A stretch of 47,642 bases of DNA from a virus. Every line of letters begins with the position of its first letter. Positions within the stretch are counted from its first letter, which is position 1. The notes under the pieces were generated by a model. That model was given only the letters and a program-made list of their open reading frames with translations, had not been told where the DNA came from and searched no databases. Shown in pieces: positions 15,627 through 22,493 of this stretch. The stretch spans positions 1-47,642 of IMG/VR virus record IMGVR_UViG_3300034407_003043; one strand, given 5' to 3'. Made by a program: the position numbers and the translations under genes.

Positions 15627-15627
15627 C

Positions 15628-15924
15628 TTAGTTATTCTTATGCAAAGAGAAAGCAACCCATGTTACTTCATCTTCTGAATCGTGTGTTAGGACACTAGTG
15701 TCTAAGGTGTTGTCTTCTTCTAATTGGTAACCAATGAAGGATTCAACCGCTTCCTGTTGTTCAGGAGAAATAAGCTGCTCAATGAGTTCTTTTTTAAGGT
15801 CAGCTAAAACAAAGTCCGTTTTACCGGTAAGCTTGATGTTAATCAGCTCAGGTATATGTTGCAGGAACTGCTCACGACACACAGGTTGTTCAAACATACC
15901 TATAAATTCTAAAGAGTATTTCAT
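15628..15924 (-). CDS. Hypothetical acidic protein
   Basis: A 98-residue protein (MKYSLEFIGMFEQPV...), acidic, with helix-rich middle (KKELIEQLISPEQQEAVESF). AAGGA precedes the ATG in the recurring form AAGGATTAACCAATG. Last gene of the leftward operon before the noncoding island. Not recognised. Confidence 0.72.
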   Translation of the reverse strand: MKYSLEFIGMFEQPVCREQFLQHIPELINIKLTGKTDFVLADLKKELIEQLISPEQQEAVESFIGYQLEEDNTLDTSVLTHDSEDEVTWVAFSLHKNN

Positions 15925-15927
15925 TGG

Positions 15928-16311
15928 TTAATCCTTGATTTCTACTTTGATAGAAGGGTCTTCATTAATCCACTTGGTTAGGTGGTTGACCCAATAGTTG
16001 TATTCTTTTCGGTTGGTCTTAGGAGTACCATCCATAACGAGACTAGCAGTTTTACCAACTGAACCAGTCTGAGCGTAGACCGACAAAACAAGGTCTTTGT
16101 ATAAGGTTGCACTGATGAAGTCGCCACCTGTGTATTCAGGTAGTTCACCTACTTCAGTGACCTTTTTGTACAGGATACCATCGACTACCACTACACCACG
16201 TTTAAGTTGATTCTTGAACGTATTACGGTCAACCGTTGCCCAACTAGCCATAGCAGATTGGTTGTTCTTAAAGTGAAGAGTCAGTTCCTCTTGAGTGATT
16301 ACTTCAGCCAT
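15928..16311 (-). CDS. Hypothetical protein
   Basis: A 127-residue protein (MAEVITQEELTLHFK...). The C-terminal 45 residues look like a helical DNA-binding-like segment (LVMDGTPKTNRKEYNYWVNH), similar to a helix-turn-helix, but this is weak. GGAAT lies before the ATG. It is closely packed (3 bp) with the next gene. Not recognised. Confidence 0.7.
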   Translation of the reverse strand: MAEVITQEELTLHFKNNQSAMASWATVDRNTFKNQLKRGVVVVDGILYKKVTEVGELPEYTGGDFISATLYKDLVLSVYAQTGSVGKTASLVMDGTPKTNRKEYNYWVNHLTKWINEDPSIKVEIKD

Positions 16312-16319
16312 AGGTATTC

Positions 16320-16658
16320 CTATTCTATTAAGTGATAAGTGGAGGCTCTACAATCTATGATGTAGCCTTTCTCTCTTAATGCTTTGATACCCGAGGCAAC
16401 ACCACTAGGTGACTTCTCTAGGGTACGTACAAGCTCTGACATCGTCATAGGACGACTTCTTAGAGCTGAGAGTAGTTTTGGTTGAATCTCCGTTACTCTG
16501 GCTTGACGGCCTTTATAGAAAGAACTATCGCTAGTTCCTTTCCAGTAACGGGGTTTAACATACTGCTGTAAGGTGGTAGCTGTATGTGTCTTCTTACTTG
16601 GTTCGCCATTAAACTGACACCAAACACGAGGATAGGAATCCTCCAATAGAAATTTCAT
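16320..16658 (-). CDS. Winged-helix protein (paralogue of 22751 gene)
   Basis: A 112-residue protein from ATG 16658, with GGAG six bases upstream (the longer frame needs a TTG). The C-terminal 60 residues are a winged helix: MTMSELVRTLEKSPSGVASG, then IKALREKGYIIDC and the wing ASTYHLIE. This segment aligns clearly with the C-terminus of the 22751 gene (SEIVSKTGSTPESVRSAIQG ... SSYRLVE). Probably a DNA-binding regulator; the target is unknown. Confidence 0.7.
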   Translation of the reverse strand: MKFLLEDSYPRVWCQFNGEPSKKTHTATTLQQYVKPRYWKGTSDSSFYKGRQARVTEIQPKLLSALRSRPMTMSELVRTLEKSPSGVASGIKALREKGYIIDCRASTYHLIE

Positions 16659-16674
16659 AAAGGACTCCAATCGG

Positions 16675-16959
16675 TTATAGAGCAGAAGGCGGAGGTGAGG
16701 AGCTAAGTGAGTTTAACCACTCAACCATAGAAACAAGTTTAGGATTATCTACATACCACCCTGTTGTGTAGTAGACGCTAAAGATAACCCCGAATACTAC
16801 AGCCAAAGCTATTAGGACTACCACAACAAGCCAACAACCGATTACTAAAGCATCGCGGTAACTAGCATGACTAAAAATATTACCTATAGCACAAGGCATA
16901 ATGATAAATATAAAAAAGGCTGTACTAAACAGCCCAACAAGAATATCAGTAGTTTCCAT
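16675..16959 (-). CDS. Small membrane protein with two transmembrane segments
   Basis: A 94-residue protein with hydrophobic stretches at about residues 6-28 (LVGLFSTAFFIFIIMPCAIG) and 38-64 (ALVIGCWLVVVVLIALAVVF). The tail is short and serine/proline-rich. AAGGA precedes the ATG. It lies between winged-helix genes. Function unknown; not in the lysis cassette, so a holin role is unlikely. Confidence 0.7.
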   Translation of the reverse strand: METTDILVGLFSTAFFIFIIMPCAIGNIFSHASYRDALVIGCWLVVVVLIALAVVFGVIFSVYYTTGWYVDNPKLVSMVEWLNSLSSSPPPSAL

Positions 16960-16961
16960 AG

Positions 16962-17369
16962 TTAATCCTTATCCGGTTGGTTAAAAGTGTATCGAACGAT
17001 TCTGGTTGGTTTTTGGCCCAGAGCAGTAACCATACGACCAACAAGAGAAGGTACTTTGGTAACGTCTATCTCAAAAGCGTCAGCTATCTCATCGACAGTA
17101 ACACCCTCTTCACCGGCTTCAGTGATGAAAGTATGTAAACGAGTAACAGGAGATTCATAGCGAGGTAACACCTCATCTGGACTGTAAATCCAGTATCCTC
17201 TGTCTACAGCGTATACATCCTTAACTTCCTGAATGGTGATGAGTCTATAAATACAATCTGAAATCCTCTCCACAGGGACACCAGAATGAAGAGAAAGGGT
17301 TTTTCTAGACAAAGCGATGTCTTTGTACTTGTGTAAAGCCTCAAGTACTTTCTGTGAATTGGTTTTCAT
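16962..17369 (-). CDS. Double winged-helix-like protein
   Basis: A 135-residue protein with two helix-turn-helix-like units. Residues 1-65 run from NSQKVLEALHKYKDIALSRK to YAVDRGYWIYSPDE, with GVPVERISDCIYRL as the likely recognition helix. Residues 75-130 include EEGVTVDEIADAFEIDVTKV. The first unit resembles the N-terminal half of the 22751 gene (YRVSRGVYQFTPWERDD). A role in transcription control is inferred. A GTAGG lies before the ATG. Confidence 0.68.
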   Translation of the reverse strand: MKTNSQKVLEALHKYKDIALSRKTLSLHSGVPVERISDCIYRLITIQEVKDVYAVDRGYWIYSPDEVLPRYESPVTRLHTFITEAGEEGVTVDEIADAFEIDVTKVPSLVGRMVTALGQKPTRIVRYTFNQPDKD

Positions 17370-17375
17370 AATTAC

Positions 17376-17798
17376 CTACTCAGTTACTGTAATTTCTACT
17401 TCTACACACTGAGCACCATCAAGATTTTCAGGTAGGTTTTTGTACTCACCCTGTAGAACACCTTTGGAGTTGTAGACAAGCCAACGTTTTTCTTTGGTTG
17501 GTTCGATTTGAGAATGTACAGAAGCATCCATATACCACGCATCCGTATTCCATGGCGCTGTCGTGTATACAGGGGTATTGCCATCATTTATACATACATT
17601 TCCCCCATTAAGGGAATGTAGTACGGGGGAAGTATGTACATGTAAACAAAGGAAGTACTGGAAATTATCACTAACCATGAAATGCCTAGTTGAATCACGT
17701 GCTACTTCCCAGTTCTCCCAGTCGCGGTGTTTTTCAAATAACACCAAACCCATATCATTAAGTTTATGGGTAAACAGTTCTACATACGGGTGTTTCAT
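17376..17798 (-). CDS. Hypothetical protein
   Basis: A 140-residue protein (MKHPYVELFTHKLND...), rich in Trp, Tyr, His and Val, probably alpha/beta. The end is a beta strand (CVEVEITVTE). GGGAG precedes the ATG. No recognised family. Two bases separate it from the PadR-like gene upstream, so they are likely co-translated. Confidence 0.72.
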   Translation of the reverse strand: MKHPYVELFTHKLNDMGLVLFEKHRDWENWEVARDSTRHFMVSDNFQYFLCLHVHTSPVLHSLNGGNVCINDGNTPVYTTAPWNTDAWYMDASVHSQIEPTKEKRWLVYNSKGVLQGEYKNLPENLDGAQCVEVEITVTE

Positions 17799-17800
17799 AA

Positions 17801-18196
17801 TTAACTCCCAATATGACTAGCTAAGAAGTCAGCTTCAGCTTTCTTCATGGCTTTGATGTACTCACTATGGAATACAGGATGTTTAGATTTAAGGTCTAAG
17901 CAAGCGAGTGTGTAGGATGTAGGTGTCTTACTAAAGTCAGTAAGGTATCCAGTATTACCCGTTAACCAGTTAGCTACCTTGGCTTGGTCAGCAATGGTAT
18001 ACACCTTACGGTCAGGTTTACCTTCTTGGGGGTACACAGTGTGTACTAGGTAACCTTGGCTCTCTAGTACTCCTAGAGTACGGTAGATTTGTTGATGTGA
18101 GTTACCAGTAGTAGTACTCATGTACTTAGCTATGTCGTAGCCAGAAGCTTCTTTACGTACATTTAGATAAGTGAAAATAACCGATTGAATATTCAT
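17801..18196 (-). CDS. PadR-like winged-helix regulator
   Basis: A 131-residue protein. Residues 15-75 carry the PadR pattern: ASGYDIAKYM, then GNSHQQIYRTLGVLESQGYL and the wing EGKPDRKVYTIAD, where the tyrosine/arginine-rich wing tip is typical. The rest is helical, as in the PadR C-terminal dimer domain (SKHPVFHSEYIKAMKKAEAD). PadR proteins bind inverted repeats as dimers; here it could govern a switch between phage gene sets. AAGGA precedes the ATG. Confidence 0.75.
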   Translation of the reverse strand: MNIQSVIFTYLNVRKEASGYDIAKYMSTTTGNSHQQIYRTLGVLESQGYLVHTVYPQEGKPDRKVYTIADQAKVANWLTGNTGYLTDFSKTPTSYTLACLDLKSKHPVFHSEYIKAMKKAEADFLASHIGS

Positions 18197-18225
18197 TTCA
18201 GTTCCTTGATTGTGTGGGGAATGAT

Positions 18226-18405
18226 TTAGATACGTTTTAGACGAACATCGACATGCTCTTGTCTAATACTTGGTTGGAGTCTGACAATACGATACTTAAC
18301 GTTCTCGTATTCTAGTTCAGCATTTGTGTCGAACTTCTCCAAAATAGCTGCGATATGCATAGCAAGTTTACTACCTACATGCACACTGATTACACGTTCA
18401 TCCAT
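18226..18405 (-). CDS. Small hypothetical protein (59 residues)
   Basis: A short frame beginning MDERVISVHVGSKLAMHIAA at ATG 18405 and ending ...VDVRLKRI. AAGGATTAACC sits directly before the ATG, the same strong ribosome-binding form used by neighbours. It fills most of the gap between the genes at 18539 and 18196. Alternating hydrophobic residues suggest an alpha/beta mini-fold. Not recognised. Confidence 0.65.
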   Translation of the reverse strand: MDERVISVHVGSKLAMHIAAILEKFDTNAELEYENVKYRIVRLQPSIRQEHVDVRLKRI

Positions 18406-18425
18406 TGGTTAATCCTTAACAGGAA

Positions 18426-18530
18426 AACCCCTACGCCATCTGCCAATAGAATTATCAGAAGCTTTAGAGAGAGTCACTTACTCAATCACAGGGATACTCA
18501 GATTAGTGTTACCTTTTCTGAATAGGGGTT
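18426..18530 (-). promoter_or_regulatory. Long-range inverted repeat in leader of the 59-residue gene
   Basis: AACCCCTA (18426-18433) and TAGGGGTT (18523-18530) are perfect complements, 89 nt apart, filling the intergenic space upstream of the gene at 18405. On the minus strand the second arm is followed by TTCCTGTT. It may be a structured leader or weak terminator. The layout resembles the long-range pairing before the protease gene at 15011-15110. Confidence 0.35.
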
Positions 18531-18538
18531 AAGTTTAA

Positions 18539-18934
18539 TTACAGAGCGTCAATCATTGCCTGAAGTTCTTCAGGTGATTTGTTAGATAACTCTTCATTTT
18601 CTTTTTGTGCAAGAAGATGAAGTAGTTTTTCTTTCTGTACTTTCTTAGCGTTAGCTGAAGACGTTTTATTACGTTCTTCTTTAAGTACAGCAATGACGTG
18701 TTTAACTACATCAAGACGTAACTGAGCAGTTGCATTAGGTTTTGATGCAATCCCAACAAAGTCAGTTTCTCCTAAAGACTTAACCGCGTTATCACAATCG
18801 GTTGCTACTGTTTGTAGGTCACAACCAGATTTAGATGTGAAGGGTAAGTCAAATAGTTGCTCAACTGACAGCACACCTTTGGTTGAATTAAAACGAAGTT
18901 TTTGACGTACTGCTTGTTCGATAATAGTAGACAT
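18539..18934 (-). CDS. Hypothetical helical protein
   Basis: A 131-residue protein (MSTIIEQAVRQKLRFNSTKG...). The second half (residues 75-131) is a long charged helix with coiled-coil features (KKVQKEKLLHLLAQKENEEL). Its gene lies 9 bp after the large DUF2135-like gene, so the two likely work together. GAGG precedes the ATG. The family is not named. Confidence 0.72.
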   Translation of the reverse strand: MSTIIEQAVRQKLRFNSTKGVLSVEQLFDLPFTSKSGCDLQTVATDCDNAVKSLGETDFVGIASKPNATAQLRLDVVKHVIAVLKEERNKTSSANAKKVQKEKLLHLLAQKENEELSNKSPEELQAMIDAL

Positions 18935-18943
18935 ATTAGCCTC

Positions 18944-20944
18944 TTAGAAATTGATTTTGATTGTACGAGAGTAAGCACCAGTAACTTTACAGATAAGCGA
19001 ATCCGCTTTACCTGAAGAGAAACCAACACCACTTAGTTGTTGTTCTGAGTGAGGAGCACGTAACTTACCACCAAGCAACTCAAACACTTTACGATGCTTG
19101 TGTAGGTCGTTAGATAAGAACTCGTTGTATAGCCCACGTACAGGGTCAGGATTTACACATCCTTTCAACATAAAGAATACATGCTTAAGACCTGTTTCTT
19201 CACCATCCCAATGGTTAGGTGAATTGAGAACTGTTTCTACTGGTACAAAGGTACTTGTAGCTACACCCCAAACATCAAGAGAAGAAGATGATGAATCAAT
19301 ATGATGTTTGAATGTTGCTTTACCATCAATGATAGTTACATCTGCTACTTTAACGTTAGCGTTCTGCTTAATTGGTTTAGCGTAAGAGTAAGTATGGATA
19401 TCACCCATAAACTCAATCTCTGCTGTGAACCCGTCAGTACAGCTACCTGAATAGTTATTCACATAGAATTGATAGTTACCATGAGGTAGTTTTTTATGGT
19501 CAGCCCATGTGATGTTCTCTACAGCCACTCGCCCTGAAGGACGTTGGATATCTACATCAAGACGACCGCCATGGTTATCGCGTGGACTGCTGAAGTAGAT
19601 ATGACTATCCGGTGTATTACAGTGAGCATCTAAATCAACGCTGTTATCGTTGAAGTCTTCATTCCATTGGATAGAGAATCGTAGGTCACCATCAACTTTA
19701 CCACCGGCTGCTTTAACACGGTCACGCATTAGTGAATCAGTTACATCACCGTTGTAAGACCAACTGAAGTTATTACCCCAACCAAGGATGTTAGGTGCTT
19801 CACTGTCTACAGGTGCTACCAGACTGACAAACTTATTCAATTGGTTATTACTAACCATGACTTCAAGCTTATCTGCTTTAGGTAGAATCTGAGATAGGAA
19901 TGTCTCAATAGAGACTTCTTCTAGCTTATCTAGGTTAGGTACTACACTACTTGCTGTAGGTTTGATAGCGTCAAACACACCCATAGATGGTTTAACAGCA
20001 CTGTCTGCAAACAATACGTTGTTGATTGTCAGGTCATCTGCCGTAGCAAATCGACGGGTAAGAGCACTTTCAATACCGAGTTCGGTAACAGTATTCATTG
20101 CATTATCAATCATCTTCTGAGTAACAGGAGCTGAAGAACGTTTGTAGTTTTCAGGTGCTACCATCTTTTCGTATTTAACTACGGCTGTATTGATATCTTC
20201 TCCTTTACTGATGGAATCTACTAGAGAACCAATAGCACTACCACGGAAGTTAGCGTACTCACCCTGTTCAAACGCTTTTTCAATTAGCCAAGCATCATCA
20301 ACGTCAGTCGCGACTGCTTCACGTTCTTTGATAAACTGTAGCCATTTAGATAGCATCCCAATTTTCTCTTCACCGCGGTATAGAGAGCCTGTTGAAGCCA
20401 ATTCCAGTACTAATTCAATAGCTCCTGAATCGATAGCAAGTGAGTTCTTAAGGGCAGTAAAGTGGTTGTTAACTAAGTTAAGTGGGTGTCCAGTACCTAC
20501 CACAACGTACTTCTTAGGCATGACGTGATGGAAATGTTCGTACTGTTCTTGAGTATCTAAATCAAAATTAGATAGAGTACCTACGTTGTGGTCTTCTAGA
20601 CGTAGTACATTGGTTACTGCATGTGCTTTAACAGCATCAGCTAGAGCACGAGCTACTACCGCATAACCTTCATCTACATCAGTGGGATTGATATCCCAAA
20701 TAGATTCTAAGTTACCGTCAATAAGAGCTACTACGTTACCTACTTTACGAATGAAGCCCTTACAACAGTTACAGTCGTGCTCAGTACGTTCACGGTAAAG
20801 AGGGTTAGTACCTTCAGGGAAAGATGCAAGGTAGGTTGTATACAGAGCATCTTTGTTAATGTCAGTTACAAGGAGTAGGTTACCTTCTGTTTCCATACGT
20901 AGGATTTGAGCAGAAACAGCATTACGGAAGTTTTCAAAGTTCAT
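18944..20944 (-). CDS. Large protein with DUF2135-like beta-sandwich domain
   Basis: A 666-residue protein from ATG 20944 (a start at 20998 would overlap the small gene upstream). The N-terminal part has HDCNCCKGFI, a possible metal-binding cluster (about residues 55-64). Residues about 425-560 form a beta-rich domain with NSVDLDAHCNTPDSHIYFSS and later GRLDVDIQRPSGRVAVENI, then HGNYQFYVNNYSG. These match the DUF2135/YfaP pattern of acidic strands. The C-terminal 90 residues are separate. The ribosome-binding site is weak (GTGAG). Such large proteins occur in several phage groups without known role. Confidence 0.72.
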   Translation of the reverse strand: MNFENFRNAVSAQILRMETEGNLLLVTDINKDALYTTYLASFPEGTNPLYRERTEHDCNCCKGFIRKVGNVVALIDGNLESIWDINPTDVDEGYAVVARALADAVKAHAVTNVLRLEDHNVGTLSNFDLDTQEQYEHFHHVMPKKYVVVGTGHPLNLVNNHFTALKNSLAIDSGAIELVLELASTGSLYRGEEKIGMLSKWLQFIKEREAVATDVDDAWLIEKAFEQGEYANFRGSAIGSLVDSISKGEDINTAVVKYEKMVAPENYKRSSAPVTQKMIDNAMNTVTELGIESALTRRFATADDLTINNVLFADSAVKPSMGVFDAIKPTASSVVPNLDKLEEVSIETFLSQILPKADKLEVMVSNNQLNKFVSLVAPVDSEAPNILGWGNNFSWSYNGDVTDSLMRDRVKAAGGKVDGDLRFSIQWNEDFNDNSVDLDAHCNTPDSHIYFSSPRDNHGGRLDVDIQRPSGRVAVENITWADHKKLPHGNYQFYVNNYSGSCTDGFTAEIEFMGDIHTYSYAKPIKQNANVKVADVTIIDGKATFKHHIDSSSSSLDVWGVATSTFVPVETVLNSPNHWDGEETGLKHVFFMLKGCVNPDPVRGLYNEFLSNDLHKHRKVFELLGGKLRAPHSEQQLSGVGFSSGKADSLICKVTGAYSRTIKINF

Positions 20945-20972
20945 AATTTTTCTCACTTTATTGGGGAACTGG

Positions 20973-21134
20973 TTATTCGATTTCAGAATCAACTGCATGA
21001 ACTACCACAGCATTTTTAGCTAGGTATTTATTCATACGTTTGATTAAATCTAAGTGGAATTTACCCACAAGGTTTGAGGGTACAGTAAGAACCAGACTGA
21101 TTCTTATTTTGGTTGTTGCTTGTTTAGATGTCAT
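20973..21134 (-). CDS. Small hypothetical protein (53 residues)
   Basis: A short frame MTSKQATTKIRISLVLTVPS... from ATG 21134, with GGAG nine bases upstream, ending ...VVVHAVDSEIE. It occupies the space between the genes at 21140 and 20944 without overlap, which argues that it is real. Beta-alpha-beta character. Not recognised. Confidence 0.62.
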   Translation of the reverse strand: MTSKQATTKIRISLVLTVPSNLVGKFHLDLIKRMNKYLAKNAVVVHAVDSEIE

Positions 21135-21139
21135 AGCCA

Positions 21140-21550
21140 CTACTCCGATGATAGAAGTGCAATGGGTTTATCATCTCTTTTTATACTTTTGATTCCTTGT
21201 ATGTCAAACGTGTCAAAGTACACAGAAACACCTGCTTTACGGCAATCAGTAATAGCCTTCTGTAAGTCATCAATACACTTATATTGCTTACTACGAGTTA
21301 AGCTATCTAATTCATTAAAGAACTCTATAGGTAGATTAGCTGTATTAAGGACATCTATTTGGGTGTTTAAGGTGACATATTTAGTAATACCCTCACTATC
21401 AATAACCTCGGCTAGTACCTTGATAGTGTCACCATACCCCCAACAGTGAGACTCACCGTATATGAACAACCATAGAGGCTGTAGGTCATCTTCGGCAGGT
21501 ATAGTGTAAGTGTTCCCTACAATAGAAGCACCCTTAGTTTCAGTAGTCAT
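21140..21550 (-). CDS. Hypothetical protein
   Basis: A 136-residue protein (MTTETKGASIVGNTYTI...) with a beta-rich first half (PLWLFIYGESHCWGYGD) and a helical middle (DLQKAITDCRKAGVSV). AAAGG precedes the ATG. It is the first gene after the terminator at 21573-21598. Not recognised. Confidence 0.7.
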   Translation of the reverse strand: MTTETKGASIVGNTYTIPAEDDLQPLWLFIYGESHCWGYGDTIKVLAEVIDSEGITKYVTLNTQIDVLNTANLPIEFFNELDSLTRSKQYKCIDDLQKAITDCRKAGVSVYFDTFDIQGIKSIKRDDKPIALLSSE

Positions 21551-21572
21551 TGGATTACCTTTCTTTCAGAAA

Positions 21573-21598
21573 TGAAAAACCCACCTCTAGGGTGGGTT
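21573..21598 (-). terminator. Rho-independent terminator after the tRNA region
   Basis: AACCCACC (21578-21585) and GGTGGGTT (21591-21598) form an 8-bp stem with a 5-nt loop. On the minus strand the stem ends in a TTTTTCATTT tract. It lies downstream of the tRNA and structured-RNA stretch and before the gene at 21550. Confidence 0.75.
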
Positions 21599-21611
21599 CT
21601 TGGTTTGCTTA

Positions 21612-21712
21612 TCCTCTATTTGAATGACATCAGAATCCAAGTTCTGTGCTTGCCTTAGTTAAAAGGTAATGTTGCTTTGGTGAAGCAACTAGCATACGTC
21701 TATCTATAGAGG
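21612..21712 (-). ncRNA. Candidate three-arm structured RNA beside the tRNAs
   Basis: On the minus strand CCTCTAT (21712-21706) pairs with ATAGAGG (21618-21612), closing a 101-nt unit. Inside are three hairpins in order: GTTGCTT-CACCA-AAGCAAC (21689-21671), CCTT-TTAACT-AAGG, and CAGAA-CTTGGA-TTCTG. The outline resembles a tRNA-like junction but lacks a T-loop and a CCA end. It lies between the tRNA gene and a terminator, much as T4 places stable RNAs C and D in its tRNA cluster. Confidence 0.45.
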
Positions 21713-21726
21713 AAAGGCTCTTAGTA

Positions 21727-21787
21727 GGAAGTTCTTTAACTTCCAAATACAGTACTATACGAATGAATAAGAGCATTCTGTATAGTA
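21727..21787. repeat. Two further hairpin-forming repeats between tRNA and structured RNA
   Basis: GGAAGTT-CTTT-AACTTCC (21727-21744) is a perfect 7-bp hairpin with a 4-nt loop. TACTATAC (21753-21760) and GTATAGTA (21780-21787) are perfect 8-bp arms 19 nt apart. Both lie in the 3' flank of the tRNA on the minus strand and could be processing structures or parts of a longer structured transcript. Confidence 0.5.
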
Positions 21788-21827
21788 AGTATGTGAGTTT
21801 ATTCATACCTTTCCTTGTTTGGTTATG

Positions 21828-21903
21828 TGGTGCTCCTAACAGGGGTTGAACCTGTGACCAATCGATTATGAGTCGAACGCTCTACCAACTGAGCTATAGG
21901 AAC
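21828..21903 (-). tRNA. tRNA with CAT anticodon, probably tRNA-Ile2 (AUA-reading)
   Basis: A 76-nt cloverleaf with encoded CCA. Acceptor GTTCCTA/TAGGAGC (one G.U), D-arm GCTC-AGTTGGTA-GAGC, anticodon loop CTCATAA, T-arm ACAGG-TTCAACC-CCTGT, discriminator A. The first anticodon-stem pair is T-T. It has a normal first pair, so it is not an initiator. The anticodon arm and variable region (GACTCATAATCG, TTGGTC) resemble bacterial minor tRNA-Ile as I remember it rather than elongator tRNA-Met. In that tRNA the host TilS enzyme turns C34 into lysidine to read AUA. Confidence 0.9.
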
Positions 21904-21980
21904 AGAAATTGAGACCGTTGACTACTCATGTTATCCAAACACGGTCTACGTCTGGGAGATTCTGATAGCTATCATGAATT

Positions 21981-22056
21981 TGGCGGTGAGTATAGGATTC
22001 GAACCTATGACCTAGTGGTTAACGGCCAGTCGCATATACCATTTATGCTTCCCACC
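21981..22056 (-). tRNA. Degenerate tRNA-Asn(GTT), 5' half overlapping an HNH gene
   Basis: A 76-nt unit with encoded CCA, T-arm ATAGG-TTCGAAT-CCTAT, variable loop AGGTC and acceptor 3' strand ACTCACC plus G73. The 5' acceptor GGTGGGA pairs at six of seven positions. The D-stem is GCAT/ATGC, with only one linker base. The anticodon stem ACTGG/CCACT has a C.C mismatch and the loop is CCGTTAA, so position 33 is C instead of the near-universal T. The first 14 bases are also the end of the HNH coding sequence at 22043. It may be a rebuilt, weak tRNA or a pseudogene. Confidence 0.55.
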
Positions 22057-22402
22057 CCTTAGCGAAATGTTCAATACGGTGACAGTTAGAACATAACATA
22101 ATGCACTTTTCAAGCTCGGCTTCAATCTTAGCCCAACCCCAAGTTACCCCTTTTGCCCCTAAACCAAAGTCTTTATGTTCTGGCTCAGTATGGTGAAACT
22201 CGTAAACGCAATTAGGGAAAACCCCTTCACAATGAGCACATTTACCACCCATATGTTTTACTGCTTTGGTCTTTAACATCTTACGACGTTTAGATACCGC
22301 ATCAACCGAGCACTTCTTACATCGCCCTTTAGGACGGTCTTTTGACACTCGAAAATCTGTTAACCCGTGAATCTTACACTCACGCTCTACTGTAGGGTTC
22401 AT
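22043..22402 (-). CDS. HNH homing-type endonuclease inserted in a tRNA gene
   Basis: A 119-residue HNH protein. An N-terminal zinc cluster (C9, H12, then CKKC near 28-31) precedes GGKCAHCEG, the catalytic YEFHHTEPEHKDF and the closing CIMLCSNCHRIEHF. This is the HNH_5-like layout with two CxxC pairs. AAGGAG lies eight bases before ATG 22402. Its last five codons and stop run into the tRNA-Asn-like gene, and a second copy of a tRNA 5' half lies 59 bp before its start. It therefore looks like a mobile endonuclease that entered a tRNA gene. Confidence 0.88.
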   Translation of the reverse strand: MNPTVERECKIHGLTDFRVSKDRPKGRCKKCSVDAVSKRRKMLKTKAVKHMGGKCAHCEGVFPNCVYEFHHTEPEHKDFGLGAKGVTWGWAKIEAELEKCIMLCSNCHRIEHFAKGWEA

Positions 22403-22440
22403 ATAGTAATCTCCTTAAATGGGGGAGTTCACTATAACAT

Positions 22441-22476
22441 GGTAGAGCAGTGTTTGCTATGCCAGTCAGCTCTACC
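22441..22476 (-). other. Hairpin formed by the orphan tRNA 5' half and the HNH leader
   Basis: GGTAGAGC (22441-22448) and GCTCTACC (22469-22476) pair over 8 bp with a 20-nt loop. One arm is the D-arm of the orphan tRNA half. It could end tRNA-side transcripts or shield the HNH leader; there is no U-run. Confidence 0.4.
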
Positions 22477-22493
22477 TACTGAGCTAACCCACC
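22461..22493 (-). pseudogene. Orphan 5' half of a tRNA
   Basis: The minus strand from 22493 reads GGTGGGT-TA-GCTC-AGTAGGTA-GAGC followed by TGACTGGC: a textbook tRNA 5' half with T8, A9 and a perfect D-arm. Its acceptor strand pairs 7 of 7 (one G.U) with the ACTCACC acceptor of the tRNA 3' half at 21985-21991, beyond the HNH gene. No T-arm follows it locally. Both it and the downstream tRNA contain GACTGGC at the same relative place, so the HNH gene is flanked by a 7-bp direct repeat. Confidence 0.7.

Larger units (their letters stand above)
15111..15627. other. Noncoding island with several inverted repeats
   Basis: Together with 15011-15110 this makes 617 bp without a credible gene, the longest such stretch in the window. 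No start with a ribosome-binding site leads to a frame longer than about 20 codons. It holds a CCTTAA-GGCG-TTAAGG hairpin (15231-15246), a perfect hairpin-like GGTTTGG...AAACC near 15333-15353, an AT-rich palindrome with GGGTTA repeats (15494-15527) and a nested stem-loop (15552-15626). It could be a replication origin, a structured RNA, or both. Confidence 0.6.

Noticed and set aside
22043-22460. Reading the HNH insert in the tRNA as a group I intron
   Set aside because: Out of about 430 nt, 360 encode the HNH protein, and no P, Q, R or S elements are seen. The two tRNA parts also do not join to a proper anticodon arm (one base too many).
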